64,000 nucleotides of DNA from Arthrobacter jiangjiafuii (GTDB lineage Bacteria; Actinomycetota; Actinomycetes; Actinomycetales; Micrococcaceae): positions 2,046,001 to 2,110,000 of the forward strand of contig NZ_CP076022.1 of NCBI RefSeq assembly GCF_018622995.1, read 5' to 3'. The notes under the pieces are model-generated. The model saw only the letters and a program-made list of their open reading frames with translations, was not told where the DNA came from and did no database searches. Every line of letters begins with the position of its first letter. Position 1 is the first letter of the stretch. Position numbers and translations under genes: made by a program. Positions 50,088 through 61,422 of this stretch are shown one piece after another.

Positions 50088-50942
50088 CTACCTCCTTACT
50101 TCGCTTGATTCTGAGTTGTACACGCGGTCGTACTCGGAGCCTGCCTGGCCTTCGGGCAGGGTGGCCAGGTACGCGTCGTACTCGGCCTCCGAAACCACCT
50201 TGACGTTGAAGAGCATTTCCGAGTGGAATTCGCCGCAGAGTTCGGCGCACTTACCTTCGTAGGTACCCTCGACGCCGGGAGTGATGTTGATGTAGTTCGT
50301 GCGTCCCGGGTAGAGGTCCATCTTCTGAAGGAAGGCGGGAACCCAGAACGAGTGCTGCACGTCGCGGGAGTTCAGCTGGAGCTCAACGGTCTGGTTGACC
50401 GGCAGGTAAAGGGTGGGCATTTCGGCCTCTGCCTTTTCCGTGCCGTCCAGGTTCACCTGGACGTTGAGGTCGTACTTGTCCTCATTGACGTAGTTGAAGT
50501 CCCACGACCACTGCTTGCCGCGTACGTCCACAACGACGTCGGGATCATCCACCCGCTCGCTGATGGCACGGATGTCCTGGTCGGTGAAGTAGAACAGCAC
50601 CAGCACCATGAACAGCGGGATCGCCGTGTAGAAGATTTCCAGGGGAAGGTTGTAGCTCATCTGCCGCGGGTAGCCGGTTTCGTTCTTCCGGCGGCGGTAG
50701 GCGACGATGCACCAAAGAATCAGTGCCCAGGTCAGCACGCCAACTGCCAGAGCGGCGATCCATGAATTGACCCACAGGTCCATGATTCGGCCGGTGTGGT
50801 TGGTCATGTCGCGTTCCGTGGGCAACCAGCCTCTTTGGACTTCTGACGAACAACCCGATAAAAACAACGCGCCGGCCGACGTTACGGCTGAGATCTTAAA
50901 GATCCTGGCGCGTCGGCTGCTGGTTCGGTCCTGCGAACTCAC
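50088..50942 (-). CDS. ctaC: Cytochrome c oxidase subunit II
   Basis: A 284-residue lipoprotein-type subunit. The N terminus ends ALFLSGCSS, a lipobox whose cysteine can be lipidated. Two helices then follow (about 55-80 and 95-117). The cupredoxin domain has the CuA site in CAELCGEFHSEM and an earlier NSRDVQHSFWVP. It takes electrons from QcrC. The GTG at 50942 has AGGAAGGG upstream. ctaD starts 9 bases after the stop. Confidence 0.97.
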   Translation of the reverse strand: MSSQDRTSSRRARIFKISAVTSAGALFLSGCSSEVQRGWLPTERDMTNHTGRIMDLWVNSWIAALAVGVLTWALILWCIVAYRRRKNETGYPRQMSYNLPLEIFYTAIPLFMVLVLFYFTDQDIRAISERVDDPDVVVDVRGKQWSWDFNYVNEDKYDLNVQVNLDGTEKAEAEMPTLYLPVNQTVELQLNSRDVQHSFWVPAFLQKMDLYPGRTNYINITPGVEGTYEGKCAELCGEFHSEMLFNVKVVSEAEYDAYLATLPEGQAGSEYDRVYNSESSEVRR

Positions 50943-51149
50943 AGACGGCCCTTCCTCTTGTTACGTGCAAGTGCGGCACAGCAGGCAGACAAAAGCCCCC
51001 AACTGCGCACGATCAGTTTTACTACTACGTGTAGAGCTTACCCGCACGCGTGGCCATCCAGTGACAGACCGCACCGCGTCCCGGCATAATTCCGCTTGTT
51101 ACGGCTCCGCCGGGACCCCGTCAGTGAAACGGGGCATCCGGGACGGAGT

Positions 51150-51551
51150 CTAGTGGAACGAGTCTCCGCAGGCGCATGATCCGCCTGCGTTGGGGTTGTC
51201 GATGGTGAACCCCTGCTTGGAAATGGTGTCCTCGAAGTCGATGGACGCGCCCGACAGGTACGGCACGCTCATCTTGTCGACGATGACCTCCACGCCGTCG
51301 AAATCCCGGACGGCGTCGCCGTCGAGGACACGCTCGTCGAAGTAGAGCTGGTAAATCAGGCCCGAGCAGCCGCCTGGCTGGACAGCCACGCGGAGCCGCA
51401 GGTCGGTCCGGCCTTCCTGCTCCAGCAGGCTGCGTACCTTGCCGGCAGCAACCTCGGAGAGGGCAACATCATGGGTCGGCAGTTCCGTTTCAGGAGCGGT
51501 GGCCGCCGCAGTATCCACGCCGGTGGCCGTTTCGCTGGTGGAAGTACTCAT
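51150..51551 (-). CDS. A-type iron-sulfur carrier (IscA/ErpA/HesB family)
   Basis: A 133-residue protein. The last 105 residues form the HesB fold with three conserved cysteines: GGCSGLIY and the C-terminal GSCACGDSF. It delivers Fe-S clusters to targets; clusters for the Rieske subunit and others would be relevant here. The N-terminal 25 residues are a Thr/Ala-rich extension. The frame is open upstream, but the ATG at 51551 fits the family. It is 207 bases downstream of the ctaC start and on the same strand, with its own leader. Confidence 0.93.
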   Translation of the reverse strand: MSTSTSETATGVDTAAATAPETELPTHDVALSEVAAGKVRSLLEQEGRTDLRLRVAVQPGGCSGLIYQLYFDERVLDGDAVRDFDGVEVIVDKMSVPYLSGASIDFEDTISKQGFTIDNPNAGGSCACGDSFH

Positions 51552-51741
51552 AACTTCTCTCTTTCTCACGTGGTCCGTGCACGGGAGGGCAGTTGCGCTC
51601 CCCCGGGCCCCGGGCCAGTTCATTCTCCATGGTACGTCCGAGCGTCCCGGTGGAGGCAACGCGGCCGGGCCCGGAAACATTTCCGAACCCGGCCTCCCTG
51701 CCGGCTGCAGGTGATTGACCCACCCGCTTCCGGCCGGTGAC

Positions 51742-53148
51742 TTAGGAGTTGCTCTGCCCCAGGCTGGCCAGCAGCAGCGCCTCGGCCAGGATGGCGTTAC
51801 GGAAGTCGCCCAGGTCCAGGGATTCATTCGCGCTGTGCGCACGGGAATCCGGATCCTCCACGCCGGTGATCAGGATCTGCGCGGCGGGGAACATCTCGGT
51901 CAGATCGGCGATGAACGGGATGGAGCCGCCCATGCCCGATTCCACCGGATCCACGCCGCTCCAGGCTTCCCGCAGCGCCCACAGGGCGGTGCGCGCGGCC
52001 GGTGCGGACGTGTCGGTGGCGAAAGCCTGCCCCTGCTCCCCCGGCGTGAACGTGACCTTGGCGCCGAACGGCGCGTTCGCCTGGACGTGGCGCTCGACGG
52101 CGGCCATGGCAGCTTCCGGGCTCTGCCCCGGAGCCAGGCGCAGACTGAACTTGGCACGCGCCTTGGGCTGGATGGTGTTCGAGGACATGTCCACGGACGG
52201 AACGTCGATGCCGATGATGGACAGTGCCGGCTTGGTCCAGAGGCGGGAGGCGATGGACCCCGTTCCGGCGAGCTGAACGCCGTCGAGCACCGAGGAGTCG
52301 GCACGGAAGTCGGCTTCGGCGTATTCCACGGCGGCGTCGTCGGACGCCGCCAGCCCGGCGATGGCGACGTCGCCGGCGTCGTCGTGGAAGGTCGCGATCA
52401 GGCGTGCCAGCAAAGTGGGGGCGTCAAGCACGGGGCCGCCGAACATGCCCGAATGCACGGCGTGGTCCAGCACCTGGACCTCCACGGTGCCGTCCACCAG
52501 GCCGCGCAGGCTGGTGGTCAGGGCCGGGACGCCGACCTTCCAGTTGCCGGAGTCGGCCACCACAATGACGTCTGCCGCCAGGAGGTCCCGGTACGTTTCG
52601 AGGAAGTCACGGAAGGTGGGAGAGCCGGCCTCCTCCTCCCCTTCGATGAACAGGGTAATGCCGACGCCGGATTCTTCCCCCAGCACCTCGTCGAGGGCGC
52701 GGATGGCGCCAATGTGCGCCATGATGCCGGCCTTGTCATCCGCTGCACCGCGTCCGTAAAGCCTGCCGTTCCGCTCGGTAGCCGTGAAGGGCTCGGATTC
52801 CCAGAGGGCCAGGTCCCCCGGCGGCTGCACGTCGTGGTGGGCATAGAGCAGCACCGTGGGCGCTCCTGCCTTGGCAGGCCGGCGGGCAACGACTGCCGGA
52901 CCACCGGGCTTGCCATTGTTGTCCACGCGCAGGGTCTGTACATCGGACAGGCCTGCCTCACGGATCAAGGCTGCCACGGCGGCGGCGCTCTCGTTCAGGC
53001 GTTCCGGGTCGAAGGAGTCCCAGGCGATGCCTGGAATGGCAACCAGGGACTTGAGCTGTTCAACCGTCCGGGGGAAGTCTGCAGTCACGGCTGTGCGCAG
53101 GGCATCCACGTCCACGGACGGGGAAGAGGATTCTGGATTCAAAGTCAT
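51742..53148 (-). CDS. M20 family dipeptidase
   Basis: A 468-residue zinc metallopeptidase of the M20/dapE-like group. LYAHHDVQPPGD holds the first zinc His and Asp, EGEEEAGSP the catalytic and metal Glu residues, and VADSGNW another ligand. Dimer-domain features follow. It hydrolyses dipeptides or acyl amino acids in the cytoplasm. The frame extends to 53259, but the ATG at 53148 gives the family-like start. It is divergent from the DUF3043 gene. Confidence 0.92.
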   Translation of the reverse strand: MTLNPESSSPSVDVDALRTAVTADFPRTVEQLKSLVAIPGIAWDSFDPERLNESAAAVAALIREAGLSDVQTLRVDNNGKPGGPAVVARRPAKAGAPTVLLYAHHDVQPPGDLALWESEPFTATERNGRLYGRGAADDKAGIMAHIGAIRALDEVLGEESGVGITLFIEGEEEAGSPTFRDFLETYRDLLAADVIVVADSGNWKVGVPALTTSLRGLVDGTVEVQVLDHAVHSGMFGGPVLDAPTLLARLIATFHDDAGDVAIAGLAASDDAAVEYAEADFRADSSVLDGVQLAGTGSIASRLWTKPALSIIGIDVPSVDMSSNTIQPKARAKFSLRLAPGQSPEAAMAAVERHVQANAPFGAKVTFTPGEQGQAFATDTSAPAARTALWALREAWSGVDPVESGMGGSIPFIADLTEMFPAAQILITGVEDPDSRAHSANESLDLGDFRNAILAEALLLASLGQSNS

Positions 53149-53230
53149 AACAAAACAGTACAGCCGTGCACCCGGCGGCCGCCGACCGTAACCTCCCCGC
53201 ACAGGGCCGGCGCCAAGGTATCCTAGAGGG

Positions 53231-53830
53231 GTGTTCGGACGAAAGAATGAAGCGCCCACCGCGCAGGAAACTGTGGATCAGGCTGCCGCGGCAGCCCAGA
53301 CCAGCTCAGCCCGCGCCGCTGCGGGGAAGGGAACACCCACTCCTAAGCGGAAAGACCAGGTAGCTGCACGCCAGCGTCCCCTGGTCCCCACGGACCGCAA
53401 GGCCGCGAAGAATGCCAGCCGCGAAGCGATGCGTGAGGAGCGGCTGAAGACGCGCGCCGCCCTGGATACCGGCGACGAGCGCTACCTGCCGCTGCGCGAC
53501 AAGGGTCCGCAGCGCCGCTTCATCCGCGACGTGGTGGACTCCCGCTGGAACCTCGGCGAGTTTGTCATGATCGCCGCCCTGGTCTTTGTGGTGGTCAGTT
53601 TCATCCCGAACCTCACGGTGCAGAGCATCATCATGCTGGCGTTCTGGGTCCTGATCCTGGCCGTCATCGCCGACTCATTCATCCTGCGGGCGCTCATCCG
53701 CCGGCGCGTGAGTGCCAAGTTCGGCGCCACCAATCCGGGCGACGTCTGGTACGGCGTATCCCGCGCACTGCAGCTGCGCCGGTTCCGCCTGCCCAAGGCC
53801 CTCGTCAAGCGCGGCGAAAAGCCCGCCTAG
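53231..53830 (+). CDS. DUF3043 membrane protein
   Basis: A 199-residue protein of the actinobacterial DUF3043 family. A basic N-terminal cytoplasmic part (residues 1-105) has KRKDQVAARQRPLVPTDRK and RYLPLRDKGPQRRFIRDVVD, then two helices (about 113-130 and 136-155) and a C-terminal basic region. Function unknown; it is found in one copy next to pyrD in many actinobacteria. GTG start at 53231. A strong hairpin follows the stop. Confidence 0.93.
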   Translation: MFGRKNEAPTAQETVDQAAAAAQTSSARAAAGKGTPTPKRKDQVAARQRPLVPTDRKAAKNASREAMREERLKTRAALDTGDERYLPLRDKGPQRRFIRDVVDSRWNLGEFVMIAALVFVVVSFIPNLTVQSIIMLAFWVLILAVIADSFILRALIRRRVSAKFGATNPGDVWYGVSRALQLRRFRLPKALVKRGEKPA

Positions 53831-53860
53831 CCAAGGCGCGCAAAACGCATCAAACCAAAA

Positions 53861-53896
53861 AAGGAAGGGCTGCTCCGGTTGGAGCAGCCCTTCCTT
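53861..53896. terminator. 16-bp perfect terminator between DUF3043 and pyrD
   Basis: AAGGAAGGGCTGCTCC (53861-53876) and GGAGCAGCCCTTCCTT (53881-53896) flank a GGTT loop, with A-runs before and a short T-run after. It suits termination in both directions. Confidence 0.9.
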
Positions 53897-53916
53897 TATG
53901 CCTGTCTATGCCGTTA

Positions 53917-55005
53917 TCAGGCCCGGGCGGCATCCTTCTTCATCATCCGGGCCAGCTGCCGGTTGATCCGGGCAGCCCAGAACGGCCCTTCGTAGAGGAA
54001 GGCCGTATAGCCCTGGACCAGGGTTGCCCCGGCGGCCAGGCGCTGATGTACATCGGCTGCGGACTCCACGCCGCCCACCGAGATGATGACCGGGCCGTTC
54101 TCTCCCAGCGCGGCGTGCAGGCGGTTGAGCACGGCAAGGGACCGCTGCCGCAGCGGGGCACCGCTGAGGCCGCCCACACCGCAGGCGATCACCTTCTGCG
54201 GATCGGTCACCAGCCCCTCCCGGGTGATGGTGGTATTGGTCGCGATCACCCCGTCCAGCCGCAGGTCCAGGGCCAGCGCGGCGACGTCGTCAATATCCTC
54301 GTCCGTGAGGTCCGGGGCAATCTTCACCAGCAGCGGCACATGCCGTCCCGCTGCCTGGTCGGCGGCCTGCCCGACGGCGCTCAGCAGCGGCCGCAGCGAG
54401 TCGATGCTTTGCAGCAGCCGCAGCCCCGGGGTGTTCGGCGAAGACACGTTGACCACCAGGTAATCGGCGTGCGGAGCCAGCTCGCGGGCGCTGATCAGGT
54501 AATCGTCCACAGCGTCGGCCAGGTCCACGGCCTTGGTCTTGCCGATGTTGATCCCCACTACCGGGCGGGGCCGGCCATGGGTCCGCTCCAGCGCGGCGCG
54601 GGCGCGGGCAAGCCGCGGTGCGACGGCGGCGGCGCCGTCGTTGTTGAAGCCCATCCGGTTGATCACTGCCCGGTCCTCGACCAGACGGAAAAGCCGCGGC
54701 TTCGGGTTTCCCGGCTGTGCCCGGCCGGTCACAGTTCCGACCTCCACATGTCCGAAGCCCAGGTTGGCGAGGGCAGTGATACCGGAGCCACCCTTGTCAA
54801 AGCCTGCCGCCAGCCCGAACGGGGAGGGGAAATCCAGGCCCAGTGCCTGCACCGCCAGCTCCGGCGCCGGACGCATCAACCGGCGCATTACCGGTGCAGC
54901 GGGAGTCCGCGCCACCGCCTTGATCAAGTCGAAGCCGATTTTGTGGGCCTTTTCGGGATCCATGCCGGCAAAAACGACACGGAAGAAGGTGGGATAGACG
55001 CGCAT
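53917..55005 (-). CDS. pyrD: Quinone-dependent dihydroorotate dehydrogenase
   Basis: A 362-residue class 2 enzyme. The N-terminal 45-residue helical region (RVYPTFFRVVFAGMDPEKAHKIGFDL) inserts in the membrane near quinone. The barrel shows FPSPFGLAAGFDKGG, the catalytic serine region VVNVSSPNTPGLR, LVKIAPDLTDEDI and the FMN phosphate loop VGGVESAADVHQRL. It oxidises dihydroorotate to orotate with menaquinone. ATG at 55005. Confidence 0.97.
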   Translation of the reverse strand: MRVYPTFFRVVFAGMDPEKAHKIGFDLIKAVARTPAAPVMRRLMRPAPELAVQALGLDFPSPFGLAAGFDKGGSGITALANLGFGHVEVGTVTGRAQPGNPKPRLFRLVEDRAVINRMGFNNDGAAAVAPRLARARAALERTHGRPRPVVGINIGKTKAVDLADAVDDYLISARELAPHADYLVVNVSSPNTPGLRLLQSIDSLRPLLSAVGQAADQAAGRHVPLLVKIAPDLTDEDIDDVAALALDLRLDGVIATNTTITREGLVTDPQKVIACGVGGLSGAPLRQRSLAVLNRLHAALGENGPVIISVGGVESAADVHQRLAAGATLVQGYTAFLYEGPFWAARINRQLARMMKKDAARA

Positions 55006-55113
55006 GGTTTCATGGTTCCACCGGCGCTGCCCTGCACCAAATCATTTCCCTTTGCTTCGGGGGCACCGCAGCTGCCTGCCGTAACCCGGATGTCCCTGCC
55101 CTATCCTCGATAT

Positions 55114-56196
55114 ATGGGTACCCAGGTGAAACCGGAAACGCAGGCAGCACCTGCGAAGCAGTGGAAACCGGACATCCTGGGTGACGGTTACCAGTATCTG
55201 ACCCTTGAACTCGGTGAGGATGACGAAGGTCCGGTGGTGGCCACCCTCGTCTCCTATACCCCCAAGCCTCCTCCCCCGCCCGGTTTCACCGGCCGTGCCC
55301 GGAACCTGCTGCACCAATTGCGGGCGCCGGTGGCCGCCGAACCGGTGCACGCAGTGCTGTATGTGCACGGCTGGAACGACTATTTCTTCCAAACCGAGCT
55401 GGCCGATTTTTGGGCGGGACTCGGCGTCGCGTTTTATGCCTTGGACCTGCGCAAATACGGACGCAGCCTGCGGCCCGGGCAGTCTGAAGGCTTCACCATG
55501 GACCTGCAGGAATATGACGCCGACATCGACGCGGCCATGGCGGCGTTGACCGAACATGTCCGGGAGCACCGCGGGATGGATACTCCCGTCCGGATTTCCC
55601 TGATGGCCCACTCCACCGGGGGCCTTGTGGCCTCGCTGTGGGCCCACCGCCATCCGGGGCGGATTGCAGCGCTGCTGTTGAACAGCCCGTGGCTGGAGCT
55701 GCGCGGCTCCTGGATTGTGCGCAATGCTACGGCCGGGCTGCTGGAACCGCTGGCGCGGCTGCGTCCCAAAGCGCGGCTGAAGGTCCCCGAGATGTCCTAC
55801 TACTGGCGCAGCATCAGCACCGAGGCCGACGGCGAGTGGAACCCGGATCCGGAGCTGAAGATGCCCAATGGCTGGCCGATCCGGGCCGGGTGGATCACCG
55901 CCGTGCTCAACGGCCATGCCCAAGTGGCCCGCGGCCTGGATATCCGGGTGCCGATCCTGCTGATGGCCTCTGCGAGCTCCACCATGGCAGGTCCGTGGAA
56001 CGAGTCAATGCTGACCTCGGACAGCATCCTGGATGTGAACCTTATGGTGCAGCGCGGGTTGCTGCTGGGTCCGCAGGTCACGGTGTACCGGTTCGAGGAC
56101 GCACTGCACGACGTCGTCCTGTCAGCACCGGCGGTGCGGCGCCGTGCCTACGGCAAGCTGGAGCAGTGGGCGCAGGCCTTCATGCTCCGGAACTAG
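55114..56196 (+). CDS. Alpha/beta hydrolase (lysophospholipase-like)
   Basis: A 360-residue hydrolase. [15 protein letters not shown] is the oxyanion loop, [14 protein letters not shown] the nucleophile elbow with Ser, and a late [13 protein letters not shown] gives the catalytic His. Between lies a large cap with [11 protein letters not shown]. It resembles monoacylglycerol lipase/lysophospholipase-type proteins found in actinobacteria. Substrate unknown. The frame extends far upstream; the ATG at 55114 is preferred over one at 55090 on family grounds, but neither has a clear ribosome site. The end overlaps uppS by 4 bp. Confidence 0.88.
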   Translation: MGTQVKPETQAAPAKQWKPDILGDGYQYLTLELGEDDEGPVVATLVSYTPKPPPPPGFTGRARNLLHQLRAPVAAEPVHAVLYVHGWNDYFFQTELADFWAGLGVAFYALDLRKYGRSLRPGQSEGFTMDLQEYDADIDAAMAALTEHVREHRGMDTPVRISLMAHSTGGLVASLWAHRHPGRIAALLLNSPWLELRGSWIVRNATAGLLEPLARLRPKARLKVPEMSYYWRSISTEADGEWNPDPELKMPNGWPIRAGWITAVLNGHAQVARGLDIRVPILLMASASSTMAGPWNESMLTSDSILDVNLMVQRGLLLGPQVTVYRFEDALHDVVLSAPAVRRRAYGKLEQWAQAFMLRN

Positions 56197-57014
56197 CTCC
56201 CGGGCGCGGCCGGGGCCTGGTCCACGGCTCCCCCGTACCGGCGGTCCCGGCGGGCGTAGATCTCCACGGCTTCCCACAGGGTGCGCCGGTCCACGTCCGG
56301 CCAGAGGGTGTCCATAAAGACCATTTCGGCATAGGCCGACTGCCAGAGCATGAAGTTGGACAGCCGCTGCTCGCCGGAAGTGCGCAGGAACAGGTCCACA
56401 TCCGGCAGGTCCGGCTCGTCCAGGTACTTCTGGATCGTTTTCTCCGTGATGGACCCCGGACGCAGCCGCCCGGCGGCCACTTCTGCGGCAATGGCTGAGA
56501 CGGCGTCGGTGATTTCGGCCCGCCCGCCGTAGTTGACGCACATGTTCAGGGTACAGACGGTGTTCTGCCGGGTGGCTTCCTCGGCGATTTCCAGTTCCTT
56601 GATGACCGACTGCCACAGCCGGGGCCGGCGGCCGGACCAGCGGATCCGCACGCCCCATTCGCTGAGCTGGTCGCGCTGCCGGCGCAGCACGTCGCGGCTG
56701 AAATTCATCAGGAAGCGGACCTCCTCGGGCGAACGCTTCCAGTTCTCGGTGGAGAAGGCGTAGACGGATACGTGCTTGATGCCCATCTCCACTGCCCCGG
56801 CCATCACGTCCAGGAGTGCGGCTTCGCCCGCGCGGTGGCCTTCGGTGCGTGGCAGTCCGCGCTGGTTGGCCCAGCGGCCATTGCCGTCCATGACGATCGC
56901 CACGTGCCGCGGAACCAGGTCAGCGGGAACCGGCGGCGGGACCGCCCCGGATGGATGCGGCTCGGGCCGGACGGGCGGATGCGCCAGGACTGCCGGTTGG
57001 GACTTTGAACGCAA
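56193..57014 (-). CDS. uppS: Isoprenyl transferase (undecaprenyl diphosphate synthase)
   Basis: A cis-prenyltransferase of 273 residues. [17 protein letters not shown] has the catalytic Asp, [10 protein letters not shown] the conserved loop, and [19 protein letters not shown] the C-terminal signature. It makes the polyprenyl diphosphate carrier for cell wall building. No ATG is available in frame near the start; a TTG at 57014, two bases after the recO stop, is the most likely. A Pro/His-rich stretch (residues 9-30) precedes the fold. Confidence 0.94.
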   Translation of the reverse strand: MRSKSQPAVLAHPPVRPEPHPSGAVPPPVPADLVPRHVAIVMDGNGRWANQRGLPRTEGHRAGEAALLDVMAGAVEMGIKHVSVYAFSTENWKRSPEEVRFLMNFSRDVLRRQRDQLSEWGVRIRWSGRRPRLWQSVIKELEIAEEATRQNTVCTLNMCVNYGGRAEITDAVSAIAAEVAAGRLRPGSITEKTIQKYLDEPDLPDVDLFLRTSGEQRLSNFMLWQSAYAEMVFMDTLWPDVDRRTLWEAVEIYARRDRRYGGAVDQAPAAPGS

Positions 57015-57016
57015 GC

Positions 57017-57769
57017 TTAGACACGCTCCACATGTTGAAGTGACTTGACGACCCGTTCCAGGTGCCATTGAAGATAACTGCCAACGAGGCCGGCGGATTC
57101 GCGCCGGGCCTGGCCTTCGGCTGCGTCCGCTGTGGCCCAGTCGCCCGAAAGCAGCGCGGCGAGCAGGATCATGGTTTGGGGTGAGGGCGATGCAGACCCC
57201 GGCGGGCGGCAGGCACTGCAGACCGCGCCGCCCAGCGCGGCGGAGAACGCCGAATGCGGCCCCGGAGCGCTGCAACGGGCACAAATGGTGAAACTAGGTG
57301 CCCAACCGGCGGTGGCCAGGGCGCGCAGGAGGTAGGAGTCCAGGATCAGTTCCGGTGCGTGCGCGCCGCGGTTCAGGGCCGCCAGCGCACCGATCACCAA
57401 GTGGTAGTGCGCATTTGCGGATTCGCCGTCGACGTCGGTGAGCCGTTCGGCTGTTTCGGCGATGGCGGCTGCCGCCGTATAGCGCGCGTAATCCGAGACG
57501 ATGCCGTGGCCGTAGGCGCCCAGGGTCGTGGCCTGGGTGACGATGTCCAGGTTGCGTCCCGAGTGCAGCTGCAGGTCCGCCACCATGAACGGTTCCAGCC
57601 GGGCACCGAACTTGCTGGAGGTACGGCGCACCCCCTTCGCCACTGCCCGCACCTGGCCGTGGCTGCGGGTGAGCAGCACCAGGATCCGGTCCGCTTCACC
57701 CAGTTTATGGGTGCGCAGGATGACCCCCTCGTCCCGGTATGTCCGGGAAGCAAATGATTTTCCTGCCAC
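57017..57769 (-). CDS. recO: DNA repair protein RecO
   Basis: A 250-residue RecO with an N-terminal OB fold ([41 protein letters not shown]) and a C-terminal helical zinc domain with [10 protein letters not shown] and CSACRPP. It supports RecA loading in the RecF pathway. The GTG at 57769 gives the family-like start; a GTG at 57808 is possible. uppS follows directly, a common actinobacterial order. Confidence 0.94.
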   Translation of the reverse strand: MAGKSFASRTYRDEGVILRTHKLGEADRILVLLTRSHGQVRAVAKGVRRTSSKFGARLEPFMVADLQLHSGRNLDIVTQATTLGAYGHGIVSDYARYTAAAAIAETAERLTDVDGESANAHYHLVIGALAALNRGAHAPELILDSYLLRALATAGWAPSFTICARCSAPGPHSAFSAALGGAVCSACRPPGSASPSPQTMILLAALLSGDWATADAAEGQARRESAGLVGSYLQWHLERVVKSLQHVERV

Positions 57770-57833
57770 GGTCCTATTTTCCCATGCCTTGGCTGCCCCG
57801 CGGCGCACCCGGGGCCGCAGCCTTCCGGGCGCG

Positions 57834-57862
57834 CCTGCGGCCGGGTCCGCCCCGGCCGCAGG
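57834..57862 (-). terminator. Hairpin after leuA
   Basis: CCTGCGGCCGG (57834-57844) pairs with CCGGCCGCAGG (57852-57862) around a 7-base loop, just past the leuA stop and upstream of recO. No T-tract; it probably ends or stabilises the leuA mRNA. Confidence 0.55.
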
Positions 57863-57868
57863 AAGCGG

Positions 57869-59629
<1,761 letters not shown>

Positions 59630-59778
59630 CTAGGAGTTAGAAGGGCGGCCGGGCAACACAAACTCCGCAGCGAGGGGTCGGCCTATAAGTGGGGTATGGC
59701 CTCGCCGCGGCAGCTAAGGAGAAGGAGCTCTGCGCGCACGTGATCAGCCTAACAGCCGGGTATGGAGCTCTCCAATTG

Positions 59779-61311
59779 TTAATTGCCGAACGCGGTTTGG
59801 CACGTAACCTGGGCTGCGGTCTGGCCGGTCAGGTCGCCCAGCCCGCCGCTGGCAGGCATGGTGTTGCCGGTGGTGAAGTCCTGGCCGACCTGCACGCTGA
59901 CGCCGTTGACGAGGTTGCTGGCCATGACCTGGACCGTGGGAACCGCCAGGGCGGCGGCTACCTGCCCGGCCATCTCCTGGTAGCCGGGGGCAAAGAAGAT
60001 CTGGGTGGCGGGGCTGGGGGCATCGGTCTGGCCGCCGGACGTGGCGAGAGTGAACCCCTGCGAGAGCAGGTAGGTGGCCAGCGCCTGGTCACGGGACTGG
60101 CTGCCGGTGCTGCCGGTGGAATCCAGGATGGTCACGGGAATGGTCGCCGGGTCGAAGAGGGGCGCTTCTTCCACGGGCGTGGCCGGTGTTTCGGTTTCCG
60201 TACCCGGCGCGGTTGTGGTCTCCGGCGCCTGCGTCGGTGCGGCTTCGGTGATGTCGCGGTCCTCGACCATGGCGGCAAAAAGCGGTGCGGCGGCTTCCTC
60301 GTCCAGGACCAGGCGGTTGGTGTCGTAGGCGTACGGGGCGACCGGCGCGGTGACAAAGGCAACCCGGCTAAGGTCGACGTCCTTGAGCCGGCCGGCCAGT
60401 GCGATCAGTGAGGAGACGTCCGTCAGTTGCTTGTCGACGGTGAGGTTTGCCGTCACCGTTTCGGCGATGGAGTACAGCTTGGGAAGGTTCTTCAGTGTGC
60501 CTTCCTCCTGGACCTTGCGGATCATGGAAGCGAGGAAGCTCTGCTGGGCGCGGATGCGTCCCTCGTCGCCGCCGTTGCCGAAGCCGTGCCGGGTGCGGAG
60601 GAAGGCCAGGGCCTGGTCCCCCTGCACGCTGCTGACGCCGGCCGGAAGGTTCAGCCCGGACAGCGGGTCATCCACCGGCTGGTTCACGCAGACCTCCACA
60701 CCGCCGAGGGTGTTGGAGAGCTCCTTGACGGCGTTGAAGTCGGCCATCATGAAGTGGTCGATGTTGAGCCCGGTCAGGTCGTTGATGGCCGCCACGGTGC
60801 AGCCCGGGCCGCCGTTGCCCAGTGCGCCGTTGAGCTGGCCCAGATCCATCGCCGGATAGGTGTTTCCGCTCACCGGATCCGTGCATTCGGGCAGCGGGAC
60901 CAGCAGGTCGCGGGGGAAGCTCACCACAGTGACGTGGGAGCGGTCCGCAGCCATGTTCACCAGCATCATGACGTCCGAGTTGTTGCTTTCCTGCCCTTCG
61001 CGGTTGTCGGTGCCCAGGACCAGGATCTGCAGCGGATCGGTGTTGGTGTCCACCGGAACGGCGGACTCCTGGCTGGCTCCCAGGTTCAGCGGCTGCGTGT
61101 CGAAGTTGTTCTGCAGGCGGGCGAGCTGCACGCCGACAAACACCACCCCGGACACGAGGGTCAGGGACAGGATGAGGGCTATTGCCCGCAGGGCAGGGTG
61201 GGGAACGGCGCTGCGGCCCAGATGCCGGCCGCCGGGCACCGCGGTGCGGGAGCGGTTGGAGCTTGAGTTTCCGGAGGGACCGGCACCCGTTTCGGCACGG
61301 CGAGATGACAT
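59779..61311 (-). CDS. LytR-CpsA-Psr family protein with LytR C-terminal domain
   Basis: A 510-residue membrane-anchored protein: basic Ser/Arg-rich cytoplasmic tail, one helix (about 42-64), an LCP domain (about 93-250) with LVLGTDNRE, VVSFPRDLLV and LRTRHGFGNGGDEGRIRAQQ, and a LytR_C domain (about 415-505). The domain pair is separated by a Thr/Pro/Glu linker (about 345-385). LCP proteins transfer teichoic or other glycopolymers to peptidoglycan. ATG at 61311. An intergenic AT-richer stretch upstream probably holds its promoter. Confidence 0.93.
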   Translation of the reverse strand: MSSRRAETGAGPSGNSSSNRSRTAVPGGRHLGRSAVPHPALRAIALILSLTLVSGVVFVGVQLARLQNNFDTQPLNLGASQESAVPVDTNTDPLQILVLGTDNREGQESNNSDVMMLVNMAADRSHVTVVSFPRDLLVPLPECTDPVSGNTYPAMDLGQLNGALGNGGPGCTVAAINDLTGLNIDHFMMADFNAVKELSNTLGGVEVCVNQPVDDPLSGLNLPAGVSSVQGDQALAFLRTRHGFGNGGDEGRIRAQQSFLASMIRKVQEEGTLKNLPKLYSIAETVTANLTVDKQLTDVSSLIALAGRLKDVDLSRVAFVTAPVAPYAYDTNRLVLDEEAAAPLFAAMVEDRDITEAAPTQAPETTTAPGTETETPATPVEEAPLFDPATIPVTILDSTGSTGSQSRDQALATYLLSQGFTLATSGGQTDAPSPATQIFFAPGYQEMAGQVAAALAVPTVQVMASNLVNGVSVQVGQDFTTGNTMPASGGLGDLTGQTAAQVTCQTAFGN

Positions 61312-61422
61312 GGCCGGTCCCCTTCAGTAATTCGTCGTCAAAAGAAAAGTGATGCACAAATGAATGTTCAAAGTGTACTCGGCGGGCCTGACCGGAATTC
61401 ACCGGCAGCCCGCGCAGCGGGC

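Noticed and set aside
51715-53226. 503-codon frame opposite the dipeptidase
   Set aside because: Antisense artefact of high GC; the dipeptidase on the other strand has all zinc ligands.
53908-55113. Upstream extension of the alpha/beta hydrolase
   Set aside because: It would run antisense through pyrD; the encoded part is low complexity and unlike any hydrolase.
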